A DNA stretch of 64,000 nucleotides from Gammaproteobacteria bacterium (GCA_026195255.1 JAPHSS010000012.1:37321-101320); one strand, 5' to 3'; shown: positions 1 through 9,241, numbered from the stretch's first letter. The notes: generated by a model not told the origin, from the letters alone. A program made the numbers and translations.

Positions 1-1
1 G

Positions 2-226
2 ATATCTCAGGTACGTTTGACTGCGGTCTTTGATTTATTAAAGAGCTGGATAATAGAGCAACTTGATAAATTAGGGCAAAGCAGTCGTGGTGATGATATT
101 GCTAAAGATTTATTAGCCAGGATGCAGGGCATTATTCTTATTGCCAATGTTTATAATGATGCGCCATTTTTACATAGAAGTGTGAATGATCTTCAAAGCT
201 GGCTCAATCAAACTTTAAGTAACTAG
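2..226 (+). CDS. C-terminal end of a probable TetR-type regulator (partial)
   Basis: The frame is open to the left edge of the window, so only about the last 74 codons are present; a TTG at 17 could be read as a start but nothing favours it. The residues form amphipathic helices with a pattern (LLKSWIIEQL, then DLLARMQGIILIANVY, then LHRSVNDLQSWL) like the ligand-binding C-terminal domain of TetR/AcrR repressors, in which a glutamine-glycine helix near the end is common. The DNA-binding N-terminus lies outside the window, so the family call is an inference. The next gene starts 17 bases downstream on the same strand and may be cotranscribed. Confidence 0.45.
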   Translation: MSQVRLTAVFDLLKSWIIEQLDKLGQSSRGDDIAKDLLARMQGIILIANVYNDAPFLHRSVNDLQSWLNQTLSN

Positions 227-242
227 TCAGGCGGTTTTACTG

Positions 243-692
243 ATGAGTCAGAACATTGAATATTCAGATCCTTATGTTAAACGATTTAAAGAGGGCCGCT
301 TTGAATCATTGATGCGTTGGCAACAGCTTGAAGATTTCTGGAATACACTACGACCACAGATAGATGATAGCTGGTACGTATATGCAATTGGTGAAGAGGC
401 ACCAACGGAACCTGCTAGTAAAGAAAATGTATTGAATTTTATTACTGAAATAGACCAGTTGCTTCACGATGAGCACGACGAGTCTTATTGCGGTATTGTT
501 TACGCTGATAATCATCAAAACCCTGATTTTATAAAAATATTTGACCCAAATAACTTAGGTGTGAGCTGTGGATTTAGTGAAAACCCTCCATTGCCAGGCT
601 GGATAATGTCAAAAATGAAACCAGTTGATTTACAGGACGCGTTACAGCCTGCTAACAATCGCCGCCGTTGGTGGCAAAAGATTTTTTCTTAA
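243..692 (+). CDS. conserved-looking protein of unknown function, 149 aa
   Basis: I do not recognise this protein. It is acidic in the middle, soluble (no signal peptide or membrane segment), rich in Trp and Tyr, and ends in a basic, Trp-containing tail (NRRRWWQKIFS) that could contact membrane or nucleic acid. Codon use resembles the neighbours and the frame fills the space between the upstream regulator and a good terminator, which supports a real gene. It starts 17 bases after the TetR-like stop, so the two probably form one transcript. No catalytic motif is visible. Confidence 0.6.
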   Translation: MSQNIEYSDPYVKRFKEGRFESLMRWQQLEDFWNTLRPQIDDSWYVYAIGEEAPTEPASKENVLNFITEIDQLLHDEHDESYCGIVYADNHQNPDFIKIFDPNNLGVSCGFSENPPLPGWIMSKMKPVDLQDALQPANNRRRWWQKIFS

Positions 693-824
693 TTACCTGC
701 GATTTTTAAAGTTAAAATTTAAAATTATAATCAGCCAGCTGAGCATGTAATACAACAATTAACGCCATGTAATCGTTTAATAAATGAAATCGGTACGTAG
801 TATGAATAAGAGCGTATGTTAGTT

Positions 825-864
825 ACAGAGGCTTTAAATTCTTTAAATTTAAGCCCCTGTTTTT
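825..864 (+). terminator. Rho-independent terminator after the 149-aa gene
   Basis: A long, slightly imperfect hairpin has arms at 825-840 and 845-860 (CAGAGGCTTTAAATT against AAATTTAAGCCCCTG) and is followed by a run of five T. It closes the plus-strand transcript just before the convergent DoxX gene. Confidence 0.75.
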
Positions 865-881
865 ATGGGGATGATTTTAGA

Positions 882-1487
882 TTAAACCATAAACCTTTTA
901 CGTAACAGGTGGTCAATACTAACTCGACCGGCACCGAAAAATAATAAAGGCAATAACATTATGAAGTAGGTTGCTGCAAACTCTATACCGTTTTTCAGTA
1001 TAGTTATATTGCCTGTAGCGGTTAACCATCCATAATTACCATGTTCCTGCAGAAGACTGCGGGCAGCATCACGTCGTTGCACGGCATCATCAATTAAATC
1101 CATACGCCATTCCCATGGAACTGTCAGTGTTGTTTCTGGTAGTGCATGCCAGCCATTAGCCCAATGAGCAGTGCTCGCTGCAACCAGCATAGTGACCATT
1201 AGTGGAATTGAAAACCAGCGAGTGGCAAGTCCAATTAAGATGGCTATACCACCAAAAAACTCAGTCGATCCTGCCATAAATGCCATTAAATCAGGTAAGG
1301 GCAGGCCCAGATGTTCTCCAAAATAATAAGCAGTACTTTCCAGGTCATTTAATTTACCCCAGCCTGCTAATATAAAAATGGGTGCAAGATAAATTCTAAT
1401 CAATAAGGGAGCGGTGAAATCGAGTAACTTTATCTTTTCAAGAAAGAAAACTTGAATATCTGTTATTAAGTCTATTAACTTGTTCAT
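882..1487 (-). CDS. DoxX family membrane protein (HvfX-like)
   Basis: This 201-residue integral membrane protein has about four hydrophobic helices (near residues 26-44, 70-86, 92-106 and 168-188). The RIYLAPIFILAGWGKL stretch, the STEFFGGIAILIGLATRW stretch, the HWANGWHAL segment and the GIEFAATYFIMLL segment are the DoxX pattern. The last two resemble the DoxX subtype (HvfX) that accompanies GKCG-repeat precursor proteins and their MNIO (DUF692) modifying enzymes. Such a repeat protein is encoded 1.8 kb upstream on the same strand, but no MNIO gene lies in the window. The biochemical role of this subtype is not settled. It is 67 bases downstream of the FMN glutamate-synthase-like gene and probably cotranscribed with it. 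Confidence 0.85.
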   Translation of the reverse strand: MNKLIDLITDIQVFFLEKIKLLDFTAPLLIRIYLAPIFILAGWGKLNDLESTAYYFGEHLGLPLPDLMAFMAGSTEFFGGIAILIGLATRWFSIPLMVTMLVAASTAHWANGWHALPETTLTVPWEWRMDLIDDAVQRRDAARSLLQEHGNYGWLTATGNITILKNGIEFAATYFIMLLPLLFFGAGRVSIDHLLRKRFMV

Positions 1488-1554
1488 AGGGGGGCCTTTT
1501 AATTAAGTTATTATGCCTGGTTGATTTATGCATGTAATTTTCGTTCATATAATT

Positions 1555-3057
1555 TTAAGCCTGATTTTTTGATTGCTTCTCAGGGTAGATTTCACGTAAT
1601 GATTTTGAGCGGCCATTTGTCTGCACAATCCGCGCATGATCTCGATTAAATTCACGAGGAGATTTTACTCCACATGAGTGGCCTATTACGCCAACCTCAT
1701 GAATAATATTTTGAATATAGTGGGTTACTCGCCATGATTTTTGAGTTTGAACCAGGCCGCGTTGCAGTTTTTTGTTATGCGTAGTTATACCCGTTGGGCA
1801 AGTGTTTTTATCACACTGTAGTGCCTGAATACAGCCAAGAGCAAACATAAAACCGCGGGCACTGACAATGAAATCAGCGCCCATACAAAGTGCCCATGCA
1901 ACTTCTGCAGGCGTAATTAATTTACCTGAAGCGATAACTTTTACACGTTCACGCAGTCCATATTGCTGCAATTTATCAATCACGAGTGGCAGGCTTTCCT
2001 GAATGGGTAGACCCACATAATCAATCAGGCTCATGGGAGCAGCACCTGTACCCCCTGTCGAACTATCGATTGTAATAAAGTCCGGGGCGTAATCCAGACC
2101 TCGCTCATTTATTTTTTTACATAACTCATCGATCCAGTCGTAGGCGCCAATAACCACCTTAAAACCTACAGGTTTTCCTGTCACGCTGCGTATATGGTAG
2201 ATCATATCTAATAAATCATCATTAGAGTTGATATCGGCGTGACGGTTTGGGCTTATTGAATCCTCGCCTTCTGGAATGCATCTAACAGCCGCAATTTCAG
2301 CGGTTACTTTTTCTCCGGGAAGTATGCCACCTTTACCAGGCTTGGCTCCCTGGCTAAGTTTAATCTCAAACATTTTTACCTGTTCAATTGCCGCAACTTC
2401 TTTTAATTTTTCATCTGAAAGGTTGCCATTTTCATCTCTGACGCCATATTTTGCGGTACCAATTTGAAATACGATATCGGCACCACCAACAAGATGATAG
2501 GACGATAAGCCGCCTTCACCTGTATTAATCCAGGCCCCAGCCTTACGTGCACCATGAGATAAAGAGACAATAGCAGGTTTTGAAAGTGCGCCGAAACTCA
2601 TGCCTGAAATATTAAAAATTGATGAGGTCGTAAATGGCTGTTTACAGTTTTCACCTATGGTGACCGGTTTAGGGACAACGGCATCTTTTCCTAATGTAGG
2701 AAACGGGCAGTTCACAAATATTACTGTGCCCGCAGGTTTTAAGTCACGAGTTGAACCAAAAGCCACGGTGTTGCTTATATTCTTTGCTGCTCTATAGATC
2801 CACGAGCGTTCAGCTCTGTTAAAAGGCAGTTCTTCTCTATCCATTGTGAAAAAATACTGACGAAAGAAGGTGCCCAAATGTTCAAACCAGTATCTAAATC
2901 GACCAATGACCGGGTAGTTGCGGCGAATTGCGTGTACGGTCTGGTTTCTATCTATTATATAAATAACGATAATGACAATTGCGGCGACGGCAATTGAAGT
3001 GACAAATAATATAGCCAGGATTTGTAAAACGCTCTGGAAAAAAGGCAGTTCAGTCAT
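1555..3057 (-). CDS. membrane-anchored FMN-binding glutamate synthase-like protein
   Basis: The protein (500 aa) has one N-terminal membrane helix (about residues 12-35) followed by the FMN/TIM-barrel central domain of glutamate synthase large subunits. Visible signatures are the SGMSFGALSKPA segment near 151-162, the GEGGLSSYH segment, the SSTGGTGAAP phosphate/flavin-binding segment and a C-x4-CPTG motif at about 415-423 like the Fe-S-adjacent loop of GltB. The amidotransferase and GXGXG domains of true GltB are missing, so this is the stand-alone 'FMN-binding glutamate synthase family' type, whose substrate is unknown. It lies between the GKCG-repeat gene and the DoxX gene, all on the same strand, which may indicate a shared redox or metal function. 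Confidence 0.88.
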   Translation of the reverse strand: MTELPFFQSVLQILAILFVTSIAVAAIVIIVIYIIDRNQTVHAIRRNYPVIGRFRYWFEHLGTFFRQYFFTMDREELPFNRAERSWIYRAAKNISNTVAFGSTRDLKPAGTVIFVNCPFPTLGKDAVVPKPVTIGENCKQPFTTSSIFNISGMSFGALSKPAIVSLSHGARKAGAWINTGEGGLSSYHLVGGADIVFQIGTAKYGVRDENGNLSDEKLKEVAAIEQVKMFEIKLSQGAKPGKGGILPGEKVTAEIAAVRCIPEGEDSISPNRHADINSNDDLLDMIYHIRSVTGKPVGFKVVIGAYDWIDELCKKINERGLDYAPDFITIDSSTGGTGAAPMSLIDYVGLPIQESLPLVIDKLQQYGLRERVKVIASGKLITPAEVAWALCMGADFIVSARGFMFALGCIQALQCDKNTCPTGITTHNKKLQRGLVQTQKSWRVTHYIQNIIHEVGVIGHSCGVKSPREFNRDHARIVQTNGRSKSLREIYPEKQSKNQA

Positions 3058-3193
3058 ATCTATTCATCTTAATTATTAGAGTTGTATACATAAAATAGCA
3101 GTAATCATTAATTTTTGCTGTACATGGCTCGTTTTGTATATATGTTTTTGAATTAAGTTGTTAGAGAGAGTTACAATCAAAATTGAAGTTAAT

Positions 3194-3222
3194 AAAAAAA
3201 GGCCTCGATAATCGAGGCCTTT
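3194..3222 (-). terminator. Rho-independent terminator of the GKCG-repeat gene
   Basis: A perfect hairpin has an 11-base stem (3198-3208 with 3212-3222, core GGCCTCGA/TCGAGGCC) and a 3-base loop. Read on the minus strand it is followed by a long U run (A-rich 3191-3200 on the plus strand). It would separate the repeat gene from the downstream FMN protein gene. Confidence 0.9.
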
Positions 3223-3272
3223 CATTGAGCGAATACTGAAAAAACATATTCGTAAGTGCTTAAGTGTTGTGA

Positions 3273-3620
3273 TTAATTACCGCCACATTTACCTTCACCG
3301 CACTTGCCTTTACCTTTTGTTTTGCCTTCTCCACACTTACCTTCTTTCTTGCTGTCGCCGCATTTGCCTTTTTTCATGCTATCGCCACATTTACCTTCAC
3401 CGCACTTACCTTTCTTCTTGCTGTCGCCGCACTTGCCTTTTTTCATGCTGTCGCCGCATTTACCTTCACCACATTTGCCTTTTTCAGCAACAGTGATCTG
3501 GTCAGTATCGATGTTACTCATACCAAATGGATTTTCTGATGCACTAGTAATTGGGCTGAATGCCATTACAAATAAAAAGCTGAGTGCTGCAATAAGAGAT
3601 TTGTTAAATAATTTAGTCAT
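3273..3620 (-). CDS. secreted GKCG-repeat protein, HvfA-like RiPP precursor candidate
   Basis: The 115-residue product has a lysine-led signal peptide (about residues 1-28, ending SASEN), a short linker, and then nine GKCG units between residues 48 and 113. Four of them are in the exact form EGKCG. It has nine cysteines, all within GKCG. This is the composition of HvfA-type low-complexity proteins, precursors in which MNIO enzymes with a partner protein modify the EGKCG cysteines and which are linked to copper handling. The partner HvfB/HvfC genes are not in this window, so modification is inferred only. The DoxX gene at 882-1487 is of the kind found with such precursors. The start ATG at 3620 is preceded by an A/G-rich stretch. 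Confidence 0.82.
   Translation of the reverse strand: MTKLFNKSLIAALSFLFVMAFSPITSASENPFGMSNIDTDQITVAEKGKCGEGKCGDSMKKGKCGDSKKKGKCGEGKCGDSMKKGKCGDSKKEGKCGEGKTKGKGKCGEGKCGGN
3282..3479 (-). repeat. in-frame tandem repeat coding GKCG units
   Basis: The DNA repeats with a 69-base (23-codon) period: residues 52-74 and 75-97 differ at a single position (K to E). Each unit carries EGKCG, then two further GKCG motifs separated by DSMKK and DSKKK/E. The repetition means copy number could change by slippage without breaking the frame. Confidence 0.9.
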
Positions 3621-3891
3621 CTTTTTTATACCTTCTGGGTTGGTTTTTATAATCGAACTATTCAGTTGTTGTGCATAAATTGTGTAACTTTATATGCCCA
3701 ACGAACCAATGTCCCTGAGTTTACGGCCTGAGTCTATCCTTATTTATTCAGAAAGGACATAAAAATTAGGCACGTGATTTAACTACAAGTTCACATTTTT
3801 TAACTTTGGGTAAGTTAGACATCGAATTTAAAGCAAGTTCAATAGATTGTCTAAATTTAATTTAATATTAGAATGAATTAATATAAGACTG

Positions 3892-4311
3892 TTAAACGTT
3901 TAAAAGTTCTTTAAGTGACTGTAGATAACGGCTTTCATCGGGTTGAGTATTATTTGTTTGAGCAGACCACATCGCTTCTGCCAGACACTCAATCATGCTG
4001 TGCTCGGCATCATGGCCTGAGCCTTTTATCTTGAGCAGCTGTTTATAAATTTCAGTTATACCTGTTGGGCGATTCGTTGCCAGTTGTTCGCGCAGTCCAA
4101 GATGTAAGCCCATATGCAAAAATGGATTGGTTTGCCCCAGTTCGGGTAAGAAGTCTTTATCTAATTGGTTAACAAAATCATGATACTCAGGATGTTCTTT
4201 AATAACATCAGTAATTTGTATTTCAAGTGGCGTGAGTACTTGCTGCTGCTGGAGCTTGTCCCATGCACTTTTATACATTTGTCTTAATTGATTTCGATCA
4301 TTTCCAAACAT
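3892..4311 (-). CDS. DUF1841 family protein
   Basis: This small soluble protein carries the DUF1841 signature: RNQLRQMY near the start, a HPEYHDF segment, then DKDFLPELGQTNPFLHMGLHLGLREQLATNRP in two adjoining blocks. The function of the family is unknown. The open frame extends upstream to a TTG at 4329, but the ATG at 4311 fits the family's usual N-terminus and has a GGAAA stretch upstream, so I chose it. It follows nth by about 50 bases on the same strand and may be the last gene of the rnf-nth transcript. Confidence 0.85.
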   Translation of the reverse strand: MFGNDRNQLRQMYKSAWDKLQQQQVLTPLEIQITDVIKEHPEYHDFVNQLDKDFLPELGQTNPFLHMGLHLGLREQLATNRPTGITEIYKQLLKIKGSGHDAEHSMIECLAEAMWSAQTNNTQPDESRYLQSLKELLNV

Positions 4312-4358
4312 GTCAGGTGTTTTCCACAATTAAATTTAAAGAGAAAAAGCAACAAATA

Positions 4359-4994
4359 TTAATCACTGTTTTTTTGCCTGAACTCGCAAAGATCTTCAAT
4401 AATACATGAGCCGCAGCGAGGTTTTCTTGCGATGCAGGTATATCGACCATGTAAAATTAGCCAGTGATGTGCATCCAGTAAAAACTCTTCAGGCACGAAC
4501 TTAAGAAGTTTTTTTTCTACTTCAAGAACTGTTTTTCCAGGGGCAATTTTCGTGCGGTTAGAAACTCGAAAAATATGTGTATCAACCGCAATAGTGGGAT
4601 GACCAAATGCAGTATTACGAATAACATTGGCGGTTTTTCTGCCAACACCGGCTAAAGCTTCAAGTGCCTGTTGGTCATCTGGTACTTCAGAATTGTGTTT
4701 TTCAATTAATATTTTGCAGGTTTTAATAATGTTAGCGGCTTTTGTATTAAATAAACCAATTGTTTTTATATATTTTTTTAAACCGTTTTCACCTAACTTA
4801 AGAATTTTTTCTGGGGTGTTTGCTACAGCGAATAGTTTTCTAGTTGCTTTATTAACACCTTTATCCGTTGATTGTGCCGATAGAGCAACAGCAACGAGCA
4901 ACTCGAAAGGGCTTGAATATTCAAGTTCAGTGGTGGGCTTAGGGTCTTCAGCTTTGAGTCGAGAAAATATTTCGATTCGTTTAAGTTTGTTCAT
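4359..4994 (-). CDS. nth: endonuclease III (DNA glycosylase/AP lyase)
   Basis: Nth removes oxidised pyrimidines and cleaves the resulting abasic site in base excision repair. The 211-residue length is standard. The helix-hairpin-helix LAGVGRKTANVI carries the catalytic Lys120, and Asp138 lies in VDTHIFRVSNR. The C-terminal Fe-S loop has the exact C-x6-C-x2-C-x5-C spacing (about residues 189-205). It starts 19 bases after rnfE, reproducing the enterobacterial rnfABCDGE-nth order, so it is probably cotranscribed with the Rnf complex. Confidence 0.97.
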   Translation of the reverse strand: MNKLKRIEIFSRLKAEDPKPTTELEYSSPFELLVAVALSAQSTDKGVNKATRKLFAVANTPEKILKLGENGLKKYIKTIGLFNTKAANIIKTCKILIEKHNSEVPDDQQALEALAGVGRKTANVIRNTAFGHPTIAVDTHIFRVSNRTKIAPGKTVLEVEKKLLKFVPEEFLLDAHHWLILHGRYTCIARKPRCGSCIIEDLCEFRQKNSD

Positions 4995-5013
4995 AGCTGA
5001 TAACTATTTATTA

Positions 5014-5709
5014 TTAAGCAGTCGCTTCTGATGCAGATACGGCCTGAGCTGCAGAGATGGTTTGTTTTTTCTTATTGTGGGTATCAATAACATTTTTTAA
5101 AGCAATGATTAAGCCCATGCCAATAAAAGCACCAGGTGGTAATATTGCCAGAAGAAAACCAGAGTAGTCTTCAACAAATACCCATGTCCAGTTTCGCGCC
5201 ATATCACCAAACATTAAATGTGCATTACTAAACAGAGTGCCATAACCTAAAATTTCTCGAATAGCACCAAGTGTCACCAGTACAAAAGTAAAACCAAGCC
5301 CCATCATAAGTCCATCAAGCATTGAAGGTAATAAACTGTTTTTAGACGCGAAGGCTTCTGCGCGAGCCAGAATGCCACAGTTAGTAACGATAAGAGGGAT
5401 AAAAATACCCAGTACAGTATAAAGTTCATATAACCAGGCATTCATAGATAATTCAATAGCAGTAACCACCGAGGCAATAATCAGAACGAAGACTGGTACT
5501 CGTACTTCAGGGCGAACCCAGTGACGAATGAGTGAGACAACCGCGTTAGATAAAACTAATGTCAATAATGTTGCCATACCCAGGCCCAGGCCATTAATAA
5601 CTGTGCCGGTAACAGCAAGTAAAGGGCAGAGTCCAAGCAGCTGCACCAGCGCAACATTGTTGTTCCACAAGCCATTTTTGCTTATTTCATTGTAGTTTGT
5701 ATCACTCAC
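5014..5709 (-). CDS. rnfE: Rnf complex subunit RnfE
   Basis: RnfE is one of the two homologous integral membrane subunits (with RnfA) of the Rnf ferredoxin:NAD+ oxidoreductase/ion pump. The 231-residue protein has about six membrane helices and the family segments [20 protein letters not shown] near the start and [13 protein letters not shown] in the middle, which includes a conserved cysteine thought to help bind the membrane-embedded iron-sulfur site. Its ATG overlaps the rnfG stop by four bases (ATGA), indicating translational coupling. Confidence 0.96.
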   Translation of the reverse strand: MSDTNYNEISKNGLWNNNVALVQLLGLCPLLAVTGTVINGLGLGMATLLTLVLSNAVVSLIRHWVRPEVRVPVFVLIIASVVTAIELSMNAWLYELYTVLGIFIPLIVTNCGILARAEAFASKNSLLPSMLDGLMMGLGFTFVLVTLGAIREILGYGTLFSNAHLMFGDMARNWTWVFVEDYSGFLLAILPPGAFIGMGLIIALKNVIDTHNKKKQTISAAQAVSASEATA

Positions 5710-6380
5710 TTTACGGGCTCGCCTGATTTTTTATTACTAACAGACAGTTTAACCTGTTTGTTATATTTTTCGATTAGTTCTTTTTTATGTCTATCAAAGT
5801 ATACCAGACATAAATGCACAGCTTGTACCACTGCTCGTGGGGTAATTGTTGCCCCGGTGAACTGGTCAAATGCGCCGCCATCACGTTTAACCTTCCACTT
5901 ATTTTCAGCTGGTTCATTTAGTGATTTACCATTAAAACCCAGTACCCAGTCACTTTTTTCAATTTCCATGGCATCTCCAAGCCCCGGTGTTTCCTTGTGG
6001 CTAACAATACGTACCCCGGCTAATGTGCCATCAATATTAATACCAACCAGCATTTTTATCTCACCACTATAACCCTTACCGGCAATAACAGGAAAAATCA
6101 TCGCACTGATTTCATTTCCACGTTTTGCAATATAAATAGTAGATGTCTCTTTCTGGCCTAGGCGGTCATCAGCGTCTAAACTTATTGTGGTATGCAATAA
6201 GTCGTTATCATATTTTTCAGAAGGTAAAATCTGGTTAAGTTTTCTTAATAATGCAAGGCGTTCATTATCAATGATTTTATCGGCGGTAACCTGGTGAGTA
6301 ACACCGACCAGAGCCGTGCCTACAATTGCAAATAGTCCCAGTATTAAACCGCTAACTAAAATATAACGTTTGTTATTCAT
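5706..6380 (-). CDS. rnfG: Rnf complex subunit RnfG (FMN-bearing)
   Basis: RnfG has an N-terminal membrane helix ([20 protein letters not shown]) and a periplasmic FMN-binding domain. The flavinylation motif [15 protein letters not shown] near the C-terminus carries the threonine to which FMN is covalently linked by ApbE in this family. Three ATG codons (6389, 6386, 6380) overlap the end of rnfD; I chose the last because it gives the usual MNNKRY-type start. The open frame reaches 6431, but that would overlap rnfD by about 60 bases. Confidence 0.94.
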   Translation of the reverse strand: MNNKRYILVSGLILGLFAIVGTALVGVTHQVTADKIIDNERLALLRKLNQILPSEKYDNDLLHTTISLDADDRLGQKETSTIYIAKRGNEISAMIFPVIAGKGYSGEIKMLVGINIDGTLAGVRIVSHKETPGLGDAMEIEKSDWVLGFNGKSLNEPAENKWKVKRDGGAFDQFTGATITPRAVVQAVHLCLVYFDRHKKELIEKYNKQVKLSVSNKKSGEPVK

Positions 6381-7458
6381 CGTCATCATCTGTTTTATGG
6401 TGATGCGGGAACTCTGTCCAGCTATGGCCAAATGCGCGTGGCATCGTGTAGTAATCGAGTAAAGGCGCTGCCATATTCATAAGGATTACTGCGAATGCAA
6501 TTCCATCAGGGTAGGCACCCCAGGTGCGAATAATAAATATAAATACACCTATTCCAGCGCCATAAAGCCAGCGGCCTTTAGTGGTTGTTGCTGCAGTTAC
6601 CGGGTCAGTGGCAATAAAGAATGCGGCGAGCATAATACCACCACTGAACAGGTGAAAAGTGGGCGGGGTAAATGAGGCATAGTCATAAAGTGCAAAGGTA
6701 TTAGATAAAACCAGTAAAGCAGCAATGAGGCCAGCAGGGATGCGCCAGTCAATAATACCTTTTACAGCTAGATAACATCCCGTTGCCAGAAACAGGCCAT
6801 TAACCCACTCCCAGCCAAAACCACCCACTGAACCAAATATGCCGCCATATTCTTTGTGATTTTCAATTTCATTAATACTGAGTTCAAGGCCAAGTTGTGT
6901 TTTAACCGTATCTAATGGGGTGGCCATTGTTATGGCATCCCATGTGTATGCGAGAGGTAAATCGCCACCAAAAATAATGCTTAATGTTTCTGTAAAAGTG
7001 AGCTGGGTATAACCCTCTAATAAGGGTGGTACCCACTGTGTCATTTCTTTAGGAAAAGAAATAATAACAACGATATAACCTACCATAGCAGGATTAAACG
7101 GATTAAAGCCAAGTCCGCCGTATAAATGCTTGGCAACAATAATTGCAAATAGAGTGCCTATCACTGTTAGCCACCAGGGGGCTAACTGAGGCAGAGCAAG
7201 TACCAGTAAACACGCGGTAAGTATTGCACTGCCATCAGTGATATAAGGTTTTATTGGGCGTTTACGAATCCATAACATTAATGCTTCAGCGGACAGAGCG
7301 ACTACAGAGGCGAGTATGATATTAATTAACACGCCCCAGCCAAAGAAAACGATCATCGCAATTGTGCCGGGTACCATCGCCAGTAAAACTTTAAACATTA
7401 ACCCCTGAACACTGTTCTGTTGAGGTATATGTGGCGAACTAGCTGTTTTAAATTGCAT
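6373..7458 (-). CDS. rnfD: Rnf complex subunit RnfD (FMN-bearing membrane subunit)
   Basis: RnfD (361 aa) is a polytopic membrane subunit homologous to NqrB, with about ten hydrophobic helices. The segment AITMATPLDTVK is the family's flavin-attachment region (threonine before ATP). GGLGFNPFNPAMVGY and ATDPVTAATTTKGR are further RnfD signatures. The protein ends in a short Asp-rich tail encoded over the rnfG start. It is preceded by a 134-base gap after rnfC, the longest within the operon, where no extra gene is visible. Confidence 0.95.
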   Translation of the reverse strand: MQFKTASSPHIPQQNSVQGLMFKVLLAMVPGTIAMIVFFGWGVLINIILASVVALSAEALMLWIRKRPIKPYITDGSAILTACLLVLALPQLAPWWLTVIGTLFAIIVAKHLYGGLGFNPFNPAMVGYIVVIISFPKEMTQWVPPLLEGYTQLTFTETLSIIFGGDLPLAYTWDAITMATPLDTVKTQLGLELSINEIENHKEYGGIFGSVGGFGWEWVNGLFLATGCYLAVKGIIDWRIPAGLIAALLVLSNTFALYDYASFTPPTFHLFSGGIMLAAFFIATDPVTAATTTKGRWLYGAGIGVFIFIIRTWGAYPDGIAFAVILMNMAAPLLDYYTMPRAFGHSWTEFPHHHKTDDDDE

Positions 7459-7592
7459 TGCATTTTCCAGTGTTTTTTGAATGCTTTAATAGTGACGCGT
7501 AAGGGTGCTGAGTTTCTGATTTATAAAAATATAAAAATATTTCATTTCTGTTTTTGAATTTTTGTATCCAGAAAATACTATTCATTAAAATA

Positions 7593-9188
7593 TTATTCAT
7601 CAGAACTGGTGTTATTATTTTGTTTAGCTGCTTTTTTATCCTGTACCCGTTTCATTGCCGCTTCTATTGCCGCTTTTTTAGGGTCTATTTCTGTTTCAGG
7701 AGTATCGTTTTTGGCAGCGGCTTCTGCTATTTTTTTCTTTTCTAATAATTCTTTTTTCTTGCGCAGTTTTTCTGCACGCTCTTTCTTTTCTAACTCTAAA
7801 CGGGCCTGCCTGAAATCATGGCGTACACGTGCATGATCGGATTTTATTCGATCTCGTTCCTGGCTCCATATTTCGGTTTTTGCAAATCGATAATATTGCA
7901 CCAGAGGGATCTGGCTAGGACAAACCTGTGCGCAACAGCCGCATTCAATGCAATCAAAAAGATGGTAATCCTGTACCAGTTCAAAGTTTTTCGAACTGGC
8001 CATCCAGAATAACTGCTGAGGTAACAGTTGTGCGGGGCAAACGCTGGCACAGGCACCACAACGAATGCAGGGCATAGTTGCAGGCGTTTCCTCAGGTGTG
8101 TTTTCAACAAGTAAGCAATTACAGCCTTTAATGACGGGCAAATGATCTGTTTGCAGGGTGAAGCCCATCATTGGCCCCCCCATAATTAATTTGCAGGCGT
8201 CATCATGATAACCGCCCGATTGTTCAATTAATTCAGACATAGAAGTACCAATCAGTACTTCCATGTTTTGTGGCTGTTTTACACCCTCTCCGGTAACTGT
8301 CACGATGCGGGAAATAAGGGGCTCACCTAAAACTATAGCCTTATGGACAGCAACAGCTGTGCCCACATTTTGTACCAGCAACCCGATATCTGATGGAAAA
8401 CCATCACTAGGTACTTCTTTTTGCGTAAGAACTTTTATTAGTTGTTTCTCGCCGCCTGTTGGATAAATTGTAGGAATGCTAACAACTTCGATGGTATGTA
8501 ATGCCTGCTCATTTATTACGGCTTGAATAGCTTTAATTGCTTCGGGTTTATTGTCTTCGACGGTAATTAAGCAGTGAGTAGCCGATACCATATACTGAAT
8601 AATGCCGCAGCCTGAAATTAGCTCAGTAGCATATTCACGCATCAGCATATCGTCACAACTGATATAGGGTTCGCATTCTGCACCGTTAATAATTAATGTT
8701 TCAATATGAGCTTGTGGGCCGGGATTTACTTTTACAGCAGTAGGGAATGCCGCACCGCCTAAACCAACAATACCGGCCTTGCGAATTAACTGGCGTAGTT
8801 CAGCGGGGGATTTTGTATTTATATAATGCGTTGGTTGAAGCTCCGTCCATTTATCTTCGCCGTCTGTTTCTATAACGACACATAAGGTGTTCAGGCCAGA
8901 TGGGTGGGGTGCGGGATATTCATCGATATCTATAACGGTGCCAGATGATGAAGCATGAACAGGTGCGCTCACATATTCAGTGCTCTGTGTAATTGCCTGA
9001 CCTTTTAAAACCTTATCTCCCTTTTTTACCAGCAATGCGCCAGCTTCACCAATGTGCTGTTGCACCGGTAATATCAGGCGTTTTGGCAGGCGGGCTTTTA
9101 CAATAGGCGATTGCGTTGAGATCGCTTTATTGCTTTCAAGTTTTAAACCACCATGAAAGTGCCAGAGTTGACGGGAAGATCGAGTCAT
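7593..9188 (-). CDS. rnfC: Rnf complex subunit RnfC (NADH/FMN and Fe-S subunit)
   Basis: RnfC is the peripheral subunit that exchanges electrons with NADH. The N-terminus shows WHFHGGLKLESNK and the barrel-sandwich domain, the middle shows the Rossmann-like GLGGAAFPTAVK and NGAECEPYISCDD segments of Complex I 51-kDa-type proteins, and two 4Fe-4S motifs follow (CIRCGACASVCP and CIECGCCAQVCP). The C-terminal about 90 residues are a Lys/Glu/Ala-rich, probably coiled-coil extension (many EKK and AAK runs), which is common in gammaproteobacterial RnfC. The protein is 531 residues. Confidence 0.96.
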   Translation of the reverse strand: MTRSSRQLWHFHGGLKLESNKAISTQSPIVKARLPKRLILPVQQHIGEAGALLVKKGDKVLKGQAITQSTEYVSAPVHASSSGTVIDIDEYPAPHPSGLNTLCVVIETDGEDKWTELQPTHYINTKSPAELRQLIRKAGIVGLGGAAFPTAVKVNPGPQAHIETLIINGAECEPYISCDDMLMREYATELISGCGIIQYMVSATHCLITVEDNKPEAIKAIQAVINEQALHTIEVVSIPTIYPTGGEKQLIKVLTQKEVPSDGFPSDIGLLVQNVGTAVAVHKAIVLGEPLISRIVTVTGEGVKQPQNMEVLIGTSMSELIEQSGGYHDDACKLIMGGPMMGFTLQTDHLPVIKGCNCLLVENTPEETPATMPCIRCGACASVCPAQLLPQQLFWMASSKNFELVQDYHLFDCIECGCCAQVCPSQIPLVQYYRFAKTEIWSQERDRIKSDHARVRHDFRQARLELEKKERAEKLRKKKELLEKKKIAEAAAKNDTPETEIDPKKAAIEAAMKRVQDKKAAKQNNNTSSDE

Positions 9189-9241
9189 ATTTTAATTTGT
9201 GTCTCTATATTTCTAGTAATATTTAAGTTTAAGTTAAGTGC

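Noticed and set aside
3304..3678. 124-codon plus-strand low-complexity frame
   Set aside because: It is the antisense shadow of the GKCG repeats (LPSPHLPFF-type repetition).
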